Source: Chara braunii
Taxonomy: Eukaryota; Streptophyta; Charophyceae; Charales; Characeae
Reading direction: 5' to 3'
Assembly (NCBI GenBank): GCA_003427395.1
Contig: BFEA01000889.1
Coordinates: forward strand, 18,234-46,400
DNA: 28,167 nucleotides
The notes under the pieces were generated by a model, which did no database searches, had not been told where the DNA came from, and saw only the letters and a program-made list of their open reading frames with translations. Of this stretch, positions 19,836 to 28,167 are shown piece by piece. Each line of letters opens with the position of its first letter. Position 1 is the stretch's first letter. The translations under genes were made by a program, and so were the position numbers.

Positions 19836-19836
<1 letters not shown>
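19438..19836 (+). repeat. (AAT)n-associated repeat, copy U2
   Basis: The head is CAAGGAAGATGAGCAATAGCG, with CCAGATAGTCGTGATCTCG and a downstream AGCAGAATTG. The body runs from CTATCTGGGGCTCGATGCCC to CACCAGGTATGTCTCTC and CACAGATGCCACATGCACC, and ends in an AAT tract at 19837. The body aligns closely with U3. A 44-bp segment at 19760-19803 begins GTATGT and ends CAG, the shape of a very small intron. Confidence 0.75.

Positions 19837-19887
<51 letters not shown>
19837..19887. repeat. (AAT)n microsatellite between U2 and U3
   Basis: About 17 uninterrupted AAT units that both end copy U2 and precede copy U3, as a 3' tail of a retroposon would. Confidence 0.98.
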
Positions 19888-19888
<1 letters not shown>

Positions 19889-20490
19889 CAAGGAAATTAA
19901 GCAACCGCGAGATGTCAATTCCAGAATACACCGTCACATTGAAAGCCAGATAGTCACACCGTGTCCAGAGAGCAGCATTGTACCACTTATACACCAATGA
20001 AGGTTCGTAGTACTGAACCAATGTCAAGGAGAGCATATTCTCTCCATACCAACACAAGAGTCTAGTCCCTTCACTCTCACACTTGACGCACAACGCCAGC
20101 CTACTCCTACACGGCTACTACAGTCTACAACCTACGAATTGAAAACGCAACTGTTGATATTTAGCGGCAACCCGAAGTACTTGAAGATGTCGCTCATGCA
20201 GACCATCGCCAATACAAGGTAAGTGCCCTCAGATCATCATCATCATCATCACAGAGAATCGATGCCAACATCCTATCTGGCGTTCGGCGCCCAGACTACA
20301 GGTGACAGATCCTATCTATCCTATTCTACAACACCGAAGATGTCGACAACGGTTCTCCTGAAGTACAAGCAGATAGCAGCCAATGTCGCACGCTTCCCAC
20401 ACCAGGTATGTCTCTCGTATCACTCACAACCCCGATCCCCAACTCACAGATGCTACACGCACCCAAAGATTACCATGCACCCCCTCTCCC
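19888..20490 (+). repeat. (AAT)n-associated repeat, copy U3
   Basis: The head is GCAAGGAAATTAAGCAACCG, AAAGCCAGATAGTCACACCG and GAGAGCAGCATTG. The body (about 20268-20490) runs CCTATCTGGCGTTCGGCGCC, CCAGACTACAGGTGACAG, CACCAGGTATGTCTCTC and CACAGATGCTACACGCACC. It is about 200 bp longer than U2 between head and body. The GTATGT...CAG segment at 20406-20449 is also 44 bp. Instead of an AAT tract it ends in a CT-rich run. Confidence 0.75.
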
Positions 20491-20808
20491 TCCTTTGCTT
20501 TCCCTCACTCTCTCTCTCACTCTCTCTCCATCTCCCGAAGTCTGTAGATGCTAAGAGGTCAGGTAGCGAGAGTGGTGAGGGAATTCGGTAGTAGCATTGA
20601 CATGAGAGCCATAACGTCGGGCGTGCATCTTGGATCATTTTGTCGAAGCTCACGTGGGAGCACTTAACGGGTACTTTCGATTCACGCATCACCGATTCAG
20701 GAAAGTGCCAACTCACAAAGTACGAAGCACCAAAGCACTAAGCACGGAGCGCGGAGCATGAACGGCACAAGCACCTTCCAACGAGCCAGGCGGACTCGAC
20801 GACAATAG

Positions 20809-20905
20809 GTAGGTAGTCCTTTCTCCTTGTCTCTCTCCTTTTTGCCCTCTTCTTGTTCTTCTTTTTCTCCCCGTCTTTTCTGTCTTCATTTTGTTTGTTC
20901 TGCAG
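20809..20905 (+). other. Plausible spliceosomal intron (97 bp)
   Basis: The donor AATAG|GTAGGTAG is followed by a long pyrimidine-rich tract and an acceptor TTTGTTCTGCAG|GCCC. Length, composition and borders fit a plant-type intron. Flanking sequence shows no recognisable protein, so the host transcript, if any, is unknown or non-coding. The exon-like flank containing GGCACAAGCACCTTCCAACG resembles GGCACAAGCACGTTCACCAA near 22098. Confidence 0.45.
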
Positions 20906-21248
20906 GCCCAACAGTGTGAACGCATTTGGCTATCTACACCACCAAATTCAGTAGGAACGAAAAAGAAAGCACCAACTTTTTGAGATGAAGATCACCAAAG
21001 TGAGGAGTATTATCACGACCAAATCGTGATGGCCTCCTTTAGCTCTTATTAAGTCTTCGTGTGTCGCCCTCATTCTTCCTCAAATCTACCTCGCATGCTC
21101 GCATTCCCTATCTACGCCTGCCCGTTTGCTTCCTTTGCATGCCCACGTGCTCCCCTATACCACGAACTCCCCTATGCTTCTCCCTCCGTACCCGCCATCT
21201 TTCATTTCTCCACTTAGCACGACTAATGACGCAAACGCAAACGACTCT

Positions 21249-21286
21249 AAAATAATAATAATAGCGATGATAATAATAGTTGCAAG

Positions 21287-21338
<52 letters not shown>

Positions 21339-21350
21339 TAATCATAATAA
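21249..21350. repeat. (AAT)n tract
   Basis: A degenerate start (21249-21280) leads into about 20 clean AAT units. Poly-Asn or poly-Leu frames over it are artefacts. Confidence 0.95.
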
Positions 21351-21494
21351 CGGTATTATATTGAATGTACGGGGCTTTCTTACCAGCCTGTTACAGCAAC
21401 TGCGGGCGGCGGGAGGCCAGCAGTCGAGATTTTTTTTTTTTTCTTCTCTCTCACTCACACACACACGCACACACATACACACAAACTCATACTC

Positions 21495-22005
21495 ACACAT
21501 AGTCGTAGCAACGCACATTCCCACATTTTAGCGAAAGATTCATTCGATTTTACTCATCCCCTCGATGGAAGTAGCTTGAAATCCGTTGCGCGATTCTCAG
21601 GCGCACACACACACACGCGTGGTAGTGTATATTTCCATGTTCTAGCGGCAGATGCATTCGATTCCTACTTCTCCTATCGATGGAAGTATCATGAGCCGGC
21701 CGCGCGACTCACACACGCACTCCCATACACACACACACACACATACATACACACACACACACATGAATAGCAGTGTATAGTTTCTTGTTCTAAGGGTAGA
21801 TACATACGATCTTCCTTATCCTATCGCCTAAAGTATCATGCGGTCGGCCGCGAGGTTTGCGACTCACACACACTCACACATGTACTCACATATAAATACA
21901 CGCCTACTCACACATTCGTTCATGTTGTAGCGTGTATTTTTCATATTTTACGGGTAGATTCATTTATATCGATAGAAGTAGTATAAAGGTAGATCGCGTG
22001 CTGGA
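21495..22005. repeat. Four diverged tandem units with CA-rich ends
   Basis: Units of roughly 80-160 bp begin near 21495, 21618, 21769 and 21926. Each contains a GTAGTGTATATTTCCATGTT-like start, TAGCGGCAGATGCATTCGAT, ATCGATGGAAGTATCATGAG and a GC-rich CGGCCGCGCGACTC ending, then a (CA)n stretch in the first three. The expansion of CA tracts inside each unit suggests an old tandem duplication with secondary microsatellite growth. Confidence 0.8.
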
Positions 22006-22660
22006 AGACTTACCTGTTCTCTCTCTCACTTGTACTGTAGCGCCCCACGATCCGCCACGTCGTGCGGTATGCCAAGACTAGGCCACAGGGCACTCGATAG
22101 GCACAAGCACGTTCACCAACAAGTCGGGTGGCTAACTTGCCTTCCGAGAGAGATGACTTCAAGCCCGTATCGCGTTGTAAAGATCTTCAGCGATCCTCAG
22201 AAGATGATTCGCCTAACCCTCACAGCCTGGAAACCACCCGGAGCGCGTGCAGAAAGTCCCTCGCTGCTCAAGTACCAGGTTTTAAACGCCACACCCGGAA
22301 TGTCGTCGTCGTCAAGGGAGGTAAACCTTCCCACCTCCCTTCTCCTTCTTTTCCCTCCTCCTTCTTCACCTTTTCCCTCTCTCTCTTCTTCTTCTCCTCC
22401 CTCTCTATTCCTTTTTCTTCCTCTTGCGCCTTTCTGTTCCTTGCTCGCGATTGTTGCCTCTCGTATTTTTTTTGTCTTTTCTTCGCGCAACTCCTCCCGT
22501 GCCCCCTTTCTCTGTTTCTTAGCGGGGCGCTGCCGCGCCACTTGCTTGTATCGCTTTGCCTATGGCGAAGTCCTACCGGGCAGCGATCGGGGTGACGCTC
22601 TTACTAGCCGAATTTGCCCCAGTATTGGGGCGGAATACATTTAGGCACCTCTGATGGGTA
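22006..22660. other. Pyrimidine-rich region with long but unconvincing open frame
   Basis: A 204-codon + frame (22030-22644) exists, but much of it translates a CT-rich tract (22325-22460) into Ser/Pro/Phe/Leu runs, and no domain is recognisable. GAG|GTAAACC followed by the pyrimidine tract hints at an intron rather than coding sequence. Confidence 0.4.
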
Positions 22661-23002
22661 AGTCGTTCAAGAAAACAAAATAAAATCAATAATAAAAGAT
22701 GAGAACGAAAAAAAAAAACAAAAAAAAAAAAAACAAAGAAAATGAAATAACAGAATCTAAACGAAAATCTAACTGCAAACTACCCTACCTTGCCAAGTGT
22801 CGAGCCCGCTATACTCGGCCTCAACTACCTTGGTCCTTAAAAACATGAGAAATGAAAGTTGAAAAAACATTCTATAAAAAAAAAATCCTTCATATTTATT
22901 AATTATTATTCCAATGTTTATCCAATTCTAAAATTTCCAATTTAATTTGATAAGTTCCCGTCTAAATATGAGTTTTTCCTTCCAACTACATCTATTTGTT
23001 TA
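22660..23002. other. A- and T-rich intergenic DNA
   Basis: Short oligo(A) runs and AT-rich unique sequence. It leads into an inverted-repeat element and shares GACGGAA/CCGTCT-type motifs with it. Confidence 0.5.
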
Positions 23003-23177
23003 AGACGGAATGAAAGTCTAGACGAGTGTATGAAATGTTTTAATTAGACTTTCATTCTACTACAACAAATATCGTGTAATTTAGATTGGATTAACCTATT
23101 TATGACAGGAAATCCTTACTTGGAATGGTAGTCCAATTAAAATATTTTATGAACTCATCTATACTTTCATTCCATCT
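23003..23177. mobile_element. MITE-like inverted-repeat element
   Basis: The 46-bp arms at 23003-23048 and 23132-23177 are inverted copies with eight mismatches; the outer end is AGACGGAATGAAAGT. A nested perfect 13-bp inverted repeat (GAATGAAAGTCTA at 23008-23020, its complement at 23045-23057) offers an alternative hairpin. The centre is AT-rich and non-coding. Related GACGGAA or GATGGAATGAAA motifs recur at about 23238 and 23273, so the element may extend to about 23350. No target-site duplication is clear. Confidence 0.6.
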
Positions 23178-23355
23178 CTAGCATGCAGTTCAAATAAGAA
23201 GGGATACCCCACTCTTGGAAGGAAAGTTTTCAAGTAAGACGGAAAATTTTAAAATTCGAATGACATTTTTTAAGATGGAATGAAAATTTGAAATTTAGAA
23301 TGTAATTTTACTCTAGAATGATTATTTAATTCTAGGAAATTTTTCCGTTGTGGTA

Positions 23356-24150
23356 AGGGTAGACGTGCCGAGTACTTGAGACCAAACAAGCTGACGTTTT
23401 GCGTGCGCTCGATGTACCCTGGCATGATAGTAACCACGCTCAAACTCTCGACTTTTTTGGTCGAAGGGTATCAGTGTTGATCCTAACTATCACTGCTCGC
23501 GCCACAATGACGCGCGTGCTCATACGAACTTCTAAGCTCAGACTAGTCCCTCAAGGCAGTCGGCACAGTCGACCTGTCGATTGTAAATTCATGGCCAAAT
23601 ACCCTTGTAAGGGTATTTGGTCCGACAGTGGCAGGGGAAAACACTTTAGCGGTAGGGAAAGAGATCCGCGATACTTTAGAGTCGTGGAAAACACTTAAGT
23701 AACAGGTGGGACTGTACCACACCAATAGAGGTAGATGTGACGAGTACCCGACTCGAAGGCCGAGTAGAGGAAGACAAAAGCTGGAATGTTTTTAGATGCC
23801 CAGTACCGATAGGCAGACGGGTACCAAGCCAAGTTTCAGTGTGTGTCGTAGATCTACTCGACACAGTACGAACTCAATCCACCCCTCGACCTTTTCGGTC
23901 GGAGGTATTACTACTAATCCTAACCACCACAACGCGCGTCTTGACAACGAGCGCCCATACTCTCAAAAATATTATCGCCGATTCGCCCCAGCCTCTAAGG
24001 CCGAGGAAATTGTTTCAAGTGTCATTCCAAAGCGCATACACCCTTTCCATTCTAGATCGGCATCGTCATGGTAGCCGACGTCGTCGTTGTGTCAAATGCA
24101 AAAACATGACCAAATACCCTTGTAACGGTTTTTGGTCCGACAACGTCTAG
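23356..24150. repeat. Two-copy diverged duplication with hairpins
   Basis: Copy 1 (about 23356-23625) and copy 2 (about 23730-24150) share GTAGACGTGCCGAGTAC / GTAGATGTGACGAGTAC, a CTCGAC-TTTT-GGTCG mini-hairpin followed by GATCCTAAC / AATCCTAAC, a GCGCG segment and a terminal CCAAATACCCTTGTAA hairpin followed by TTTGGTCCGACA. Copy 2 is longer. No coding sequence was recognised. Confidence 0.7.
23595..23620. other. 12-bp perfect hairpin in duplication copy 1
   Basis: CCAAATACCCTT and AAGGGTATTTGG are separated by only GT. The corresponding hairpin in copy 2 (24109-24136) has two mismatches. Confidence 0.9.
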
Positions 24151-25150
24151 TTGAAATTCGTACGGATGTTGCAATAAATGCATATTCTGTTTCGATGGTT
24201 GAAAAATTCGTTTTACTCGATCATTTTTCCTTGCACTCGACACATGTGCACAATTGTTCATCGTCGACATTGACTGTGGATGTCCGATAAAAGTGTGTGG
24301 AGAGTAACCTTTCTCCCCGTTTTGCAAATGTTGATTCACATTCATCTTTTGCTGCCATGACCCAACCGAATTCGCCGAAAACATTGATTAGAAAGTATGT
24401 TTGATCTCAGAATCAACGGAGAAGATTATTGTTATGAAAACCGATTCCTTCGAGGAGTAACAGATGGTACAGTATATTGTTGATTCGACGACCCCGTGTC
24501 GATAAAGTCGTGCTTTGCTTGGAACTTTGATCATTGTCGTCAATCCCTCGCGGTGAGTCATCGGGCTATGATCGACGTTCGATAGTTGTCGAAAATGCTC
24601 TACAGGCTGGTGGTGGAACAAACCAGGTCCACACAATGAATGCGAATGAACCATGTTCTACGTCGCAAACTCTCATGTTAAACAAACAAACTCTCCTGTT
24701 AAACGTATGCGTGCATTGAGAGTTGCGATTAAGAATCATAGGAGGAAAGAAGATGTGTGTACTTATAACCATTTTTTACGGGGTGTGAGGCGAAGTTTGT
24801 TCGCTATGAATATCGTTCGAGAGATTCGAGTGAGCGCCTCTGCGCAATCGAAGAGTGTATCTTCTCCTCCGCGATAATCGCGTAGTGTTTCTTCTCTGGT
24901 GAAACAATCACAGAGTCTGTCATTACGAGTGAGGCAATGAAGCTTAGGAAAATTTGCATATATGTTTTCAAAGTTTCAGTCATTTGTGTACAAATAAATA
25001 ATTGTTTTTCTATGTGTAGAACAAAAAAAGGTAGGCTGGATTGGATGTCAACCTGTGGAAGCACCCAACGTAACTATTGAGAAATTGAAATTCAATGAAC
25101 AATCGTGAAGATAGTAAGTCGGATAGTCGCGAGGAATAAATTAATGATTC
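24151..25150 (+). other. Region upstream of the Helitron domains, weakly coding-like
   Basis: No domain was recognised. A 74-codon frame at 24653-24877 is Arg/Lys-rich and could be a remnant of a Helitron protein N-terminus, but I cannot confirm it. The Helitron 5' end (a TC terminus) was not located. Confidence 0.35.
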
Positions 25151-25283
25151 ACATGATGTTTCATATCCTGATCTTAATGCACTCCCATCGGTACCCGTGA
25201 CAACAACGTATGTGGAGATTGAGAGCACAGTGACAATTTTTGGGAATGCTATCATTGTTCAACCGTTCGACATTGACAGTCGA

Positions 25284-26097
25284 GATCTGAGTAAGCATTG
25301 TGATGCTAAATTGTAGCATCATGAGAAAAATGGACAAAGATGTGTTGCCGAAAAAGTACAAAATGTTGTCCTTTATGGGAATGACCTTGCGAAGGTTCCC
25401 CGGAGCATGATATTTTTTCCCTTTGGACGTCTCAAACTTCCGACGGTCGATTCCTTCGAAACAATGCGAGGATAACTAATAATAGTTTATCTCTGACATC
25501 CTTACGGTTGAAGCAACCGAGCAATGGTGTTCGAGGATTCCGTGGTCAACTTCGGGCTCAAGGTTTTATCATGTAGGTGCATTGGATGTGGGGGAAGGGG
25601 AACATCCTCAGTCTGCGCAACTATACTTGTACGATCCTCAACGTTTGGACGATGCGATTGATCAAAGAGTAGATTTTCTTAACTTACCTACACGTACATC
25701 TGATGCTGAGCTTGATCAAGCGAAACGCATATTGAGAAGGTTTCAGAAATTGTTACAACAATGTAACAATTACGTGAAGAACTTTGTGACGGTTGCTGAC
25801 CTTCCGCCGAAAGCGTTGAACGGGAGGAAGTTGGTCATAAATCCGAATGTTATGCCTGACAAGGAACATGCAAGGCGTTATAACCGTCCTATGAGTCTAC
25901 ATGAGGTGTGTGTTCTGATGGCCGATGAAAGCCTTGCTCGTGAGCTCGAGATTCGTTTGCATGCTCCTCTTCCGGGTGAGCAGCAAACACTTGTGGTTCC
26001 GGAGTGTTCTCGAGCGAACGACGCCGTAAGGTTTGTTTTACTTTTCAAGGAGAGAATCGACAGTTGGTTTGTCCGACGTGCCTCGGAAGCTGGATGA
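25284..26097 (+). pseudogene. Helitron N-terminal region (zinc-type plus Helitron_like_N)
   Basis: At 25284 the frame reads DLSKHCDAKL, then TAG (25314-25316), then HHEKNG. Helitrons usually have C..C-A..W..E here, so the TAG sits at the Trp. Further on (another frame) FLRNNARITNNSLSLTSLRL matches the usual F..NIR.YN..FAFTS block, and RFYHVGALDVGEGEHPQSAQ then LYLYDP matches the YH..G(S)L...P..AQLYIYD block. The open part to 26097 is mostly helical (AKRILRRFQKLLQQCNNYVK). At least two frameshifts separate these pieces. The domain precedes the Rep nuclease and is thought to help DNA recognition. Confidence 0.8.
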
Positions 26098-26339
26098 ACG
26101 CGAGAACTTAGTGCCAAGAAGTACTATACATTTCATCTTCACGAACGCGACGGTGAAAGGTCTTGCTTCCTTTATGCAGCACGTCTCTTCTATGAGTTTT
26201 GTTGTTTGGCATATGGTAAAGTTGAATCTCTCTGCTTAAAATGAGTGAGATTCCACAAAAACAAATTGCGCTCGGAGCATTATCAAGATTTATGAGACGC
26301 AGTACAACAAAATGAACATGGTGAGGGTGTTAGTACAAA

Positions 26340-27797
26340 AGTGATTTTACCATCAACGTTCACTGGGGGTCCCGATATACGACTGAAAGATATCACGACA
26401 GCATGACAATTGTGAGACAATTATGAAAACCGGATCTTTTCATCACTATGACGTGCAACACTAACTGCCTGGAGATCAAACAAGTCCTGTTACCAGGTCA
26501 ATGTCCTAACGACAGGTCCGATTTTCTCGTGCGAGTGTTCAAAGGTTATCTTGCATGGCTGATTGATGAGATAAATAACAAACGAATCTTTGAAATATTG
26601 TATGTGCTGGAGTTTCAAAAAAGGGATCTATCACACACACATATATTGGTTATCCTTCATCCGAAAATTAAAATTCGAGATGTGGATGTTGTTGACAATG
26701 TGGTGTGTGGCGAGATTCCACCGGAAGGAGAATTGAGAGAAAGGGTACCCAAGTTCATGTTGCACGGAATTTGCGGTGCGGAGAAACGCGACCCTTCATT
26801 TACGAAGAATGAGAAATGTACAAAAGGGTTTCCGAAAGACTTCATTTCAACAACGACATTCAAAGACAAACAAACGTACCCTTCGTATAAGAGAAAGAAA
26901 CCAAGTGACAGTGGTTTTACGATTGTTCGAAATGGTATCGTTTACGACAATCGGCTTGTGGTTCTGTATAATCCGTACTTGCTAATGAGGTTTAATAGTC
27001 ACTTGAATGTTGAATATTATGCTAACATCAATGCGTAAAAGTACGTGTATAAGTATGTGTACAAAGGGTGTGATCGTGCTATGGTTTGCGAGCAAACGAA
27101 TAATGCGTTCATCGATGAAGGCAAATTGTATCAAGATATGCGTGTTGTAGGTGCATGCGAAGCATGCTGGCGTCTATTTGAGTTCGACGTTGCGGAATAA
27201 TGACCCACAGTTGAAAGATTGTCCGTGCATCTCGAAAACATACAAAAAATGCAATTCGAACCTGAAACCGGGTATGGCGTTATTTCGAGTGGACCCCCGA
27301 AAACAAAATTGACGACATGGATGAAACACAATTCTTTAAATGAACGTGTTCCTAAAGAGAAACTTTCTCTGTACACAGAAATCGTTTACACTCATGTGTG
27401 GGATAACAAACATAAGAAGTGGAACCAAAGAAACCGTGATTTTCACGGTGGTCCATTCAAAAAGATATCTTTGTTGCATCATGTGAGGATCACGGAAGGA
27501 GAATGATTCTATCTGCGTGTGTTACTAAACCATGAACATTCTCGTGGGGTGCGCTCTTTTGCCGAAATTCGTACGGTGGACGGTGTCGAATATGATTGTT
27601 TCCGATCCGTGTATCTTCGATTGGGCCTTTTGCAAACATACGATGCATACGATCAATGCATAGATACAGCGGCGGCGCATTACATACCTAAAGAAGTTCG
27701 TAAAATATTTGTTATGCTTCTCATGTTTGGTCCAGTGAACGATCCGGTTCGTTTCTTTGAACAACATTGTGATAAGATGTGTGATGATTTTCAGTAA
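26340..27797 (+). pseudogene. Helitron HUH Rep endonuclease segment
   Basis: VILPSTFTGGPDIRLKD at about 26340 and FITMTCN at 26436-26456 match the start of the Helitron Rep region, with a frameshift between them. From 26448 one frame runs to 27797 with stops at 27036 (TAA), 27198 and 27201 (TAA TGA), 27504 (TGA) and 27795 (TAA). With residues counted from 26448, the HUH motif is FQKRDLSHTHILVIL (His 63, His 65). VVLYNPYLLMRFNSHLNVEY and KYVYKYVYKGCD follow; the latter holds the candidate two catalytic Tyr. Downstream blocks ACWRLFEFDV, FYLRVLLNH and LRLGLLQ match the Rep-helicase linker of plant Helitrons. Rep nicks and joins DNA during rolling-circle transposition. Confidence 0.9.
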
Positions 27798-27949
27798 AGC
27801 GCAGACAATGAAATTGTTCCCCCGAACATTTTGCAATTGTTAGTGTTATTTTATCTTGACCGCCATCAGTCTTGCCTTTATTATCCAACACCGATAGAGA
27901 AACAATTGTTGAGAGCATAACCAGACATTACGAGAACAGAACGGTATCC

Positions 27950-28167
27950 TCAATTCAAATGCAATGCATATACAACTCTAATTTTCAACGTTTTCGTCAA
28001 CGTTAACGAGTGGGGGAAAGAGTCATTCGGGCTGTGCAAGAGAAAAAACCGTCGCATGCTTTTGTCGATGCACCGGCTGGAGCAGGAAAACTTTTTGCAT
28101 TGAAACGATTTTGGCGGGCATTAGGTCCCGTTCTGCCATTGCGCTGATTGTCCCGTCCAATAGCATA
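27950..28167 (+). pseudogene. Helitron Pif1-type helicase, N-terminal fragment
   Basis: The Walker A region is visible as SHAFVDAPAGAGKL (P-loop codons about 28070-28093), where Helitron helicases have FVDAPGGTGKT. Immediately after it the sequence continues in another frame as FCIETILAGIRSRSAIALIV, so a frameshift sits around 28091-28095. The domain is cut by the window end and the rest should lie to the right. It unwinds DNA during rolling-circle replication of the transposon. Confidence 0.85.

Larger units (their letters stand above)
25150..28167 (+). mobile_element. Helitron (RepHel) rolling-circle transposon, decayed, right end outside the window
   Basis: In + order: an N-terminal zinc-type region, the Helitron_like_N domain, the HUH Rep endonuclease and the beginning of a Pif1-type helicase. 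The reading frame changes several times and holds multiple stops, so the element is non-autonomous now. The left boundary is not fixed and the element continues past 28167. Confidence 0.9.

Noticed and set aside
20223-20591. 122-codon + frame
   Set aside because: It runs over the CATCATCAT and CT repeats and repeat copy U3, whose homologue U2 does not keep the frame.
22030-22644. 204-codon + protein
   Set aside because: The middle third is a pyrimidine tract, two other frames are equally open, and no domain or conserved motif is seen.

Overview
This window looks like repeat-dominated nuclear DNA from a green-plant-lineage eukaryote. The clues are a short interstitial TTTAGGG array, a U2 snRNA-derived insert, a Ty3/gypsy element with a tRNA-Asp-type primer-binding site, hAT and Helitron remains, long (CA)n, (GA)n and (AAT)n microsatellites, and an assembly gap. 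A large charophyte-like genome such as Chara would fit, but that is a guess from overall texture. I see no intact host protein-coding gene, tRNA or rRNA.

Layout. 1-1900: microsatellites, poly(A) tracts and a tandem (dimeric) U2-derived sequence with a 3' poly(A) tail. 1906-4122 (+): a hAT transposase readable in one frame but holding seven in-frame stops, followed by an 84-bp duplication and a GGGT-rich stretch. About 4950-13190 (-): a degenerate Ty3/gypsy element. In its own order it has a 5' LTR edge, a primer-binding site (PBS), an R/G-rich ORF, two mutually paralogous ORFs of unknown function, gag, protease, RT, RNase H and the start of integrase, where it is cut off. 14755-16135: a minisatellite of about 60 bp whose monomers are each palindromic, interrupted by 642 N. 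16136-22700: non-coding DNA with (AAT)n tracts, three diverged copies of an (AAT)n-associated repeat, a GTGTCAC-type degenerate tandem repeat, a near-perfect 123-bp palindrome, a plausible small intron and four tandem CA-rich units. 22840-24150: an AT-rich inverted-repeat element (MITE-like) and a two-copy duplication with hairpins resembling Helitron 3' ends. About 25150-28167 (+): a decayed Helitron RepHel gene (N-terminal domain, HUH Rep, start of the Pif1-type helicase) that runs off the right edge.

The genes do not form a host pathway; they are the parts of three unrelated transposons. A common thread is decay. Most premature stops in all three can be explained by one C-to-T or G-to-A change (CAA to TAA, TGG to TGA or TAG), as expected from deamination of methylated cytosine, while indels are few in the hAT and gag reading frames. 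The most novel-looking item is the pair of paralogous ORFs, with a third R/G-rich ORF, lying between the PBS and gag of the Ty3/gypsy element.
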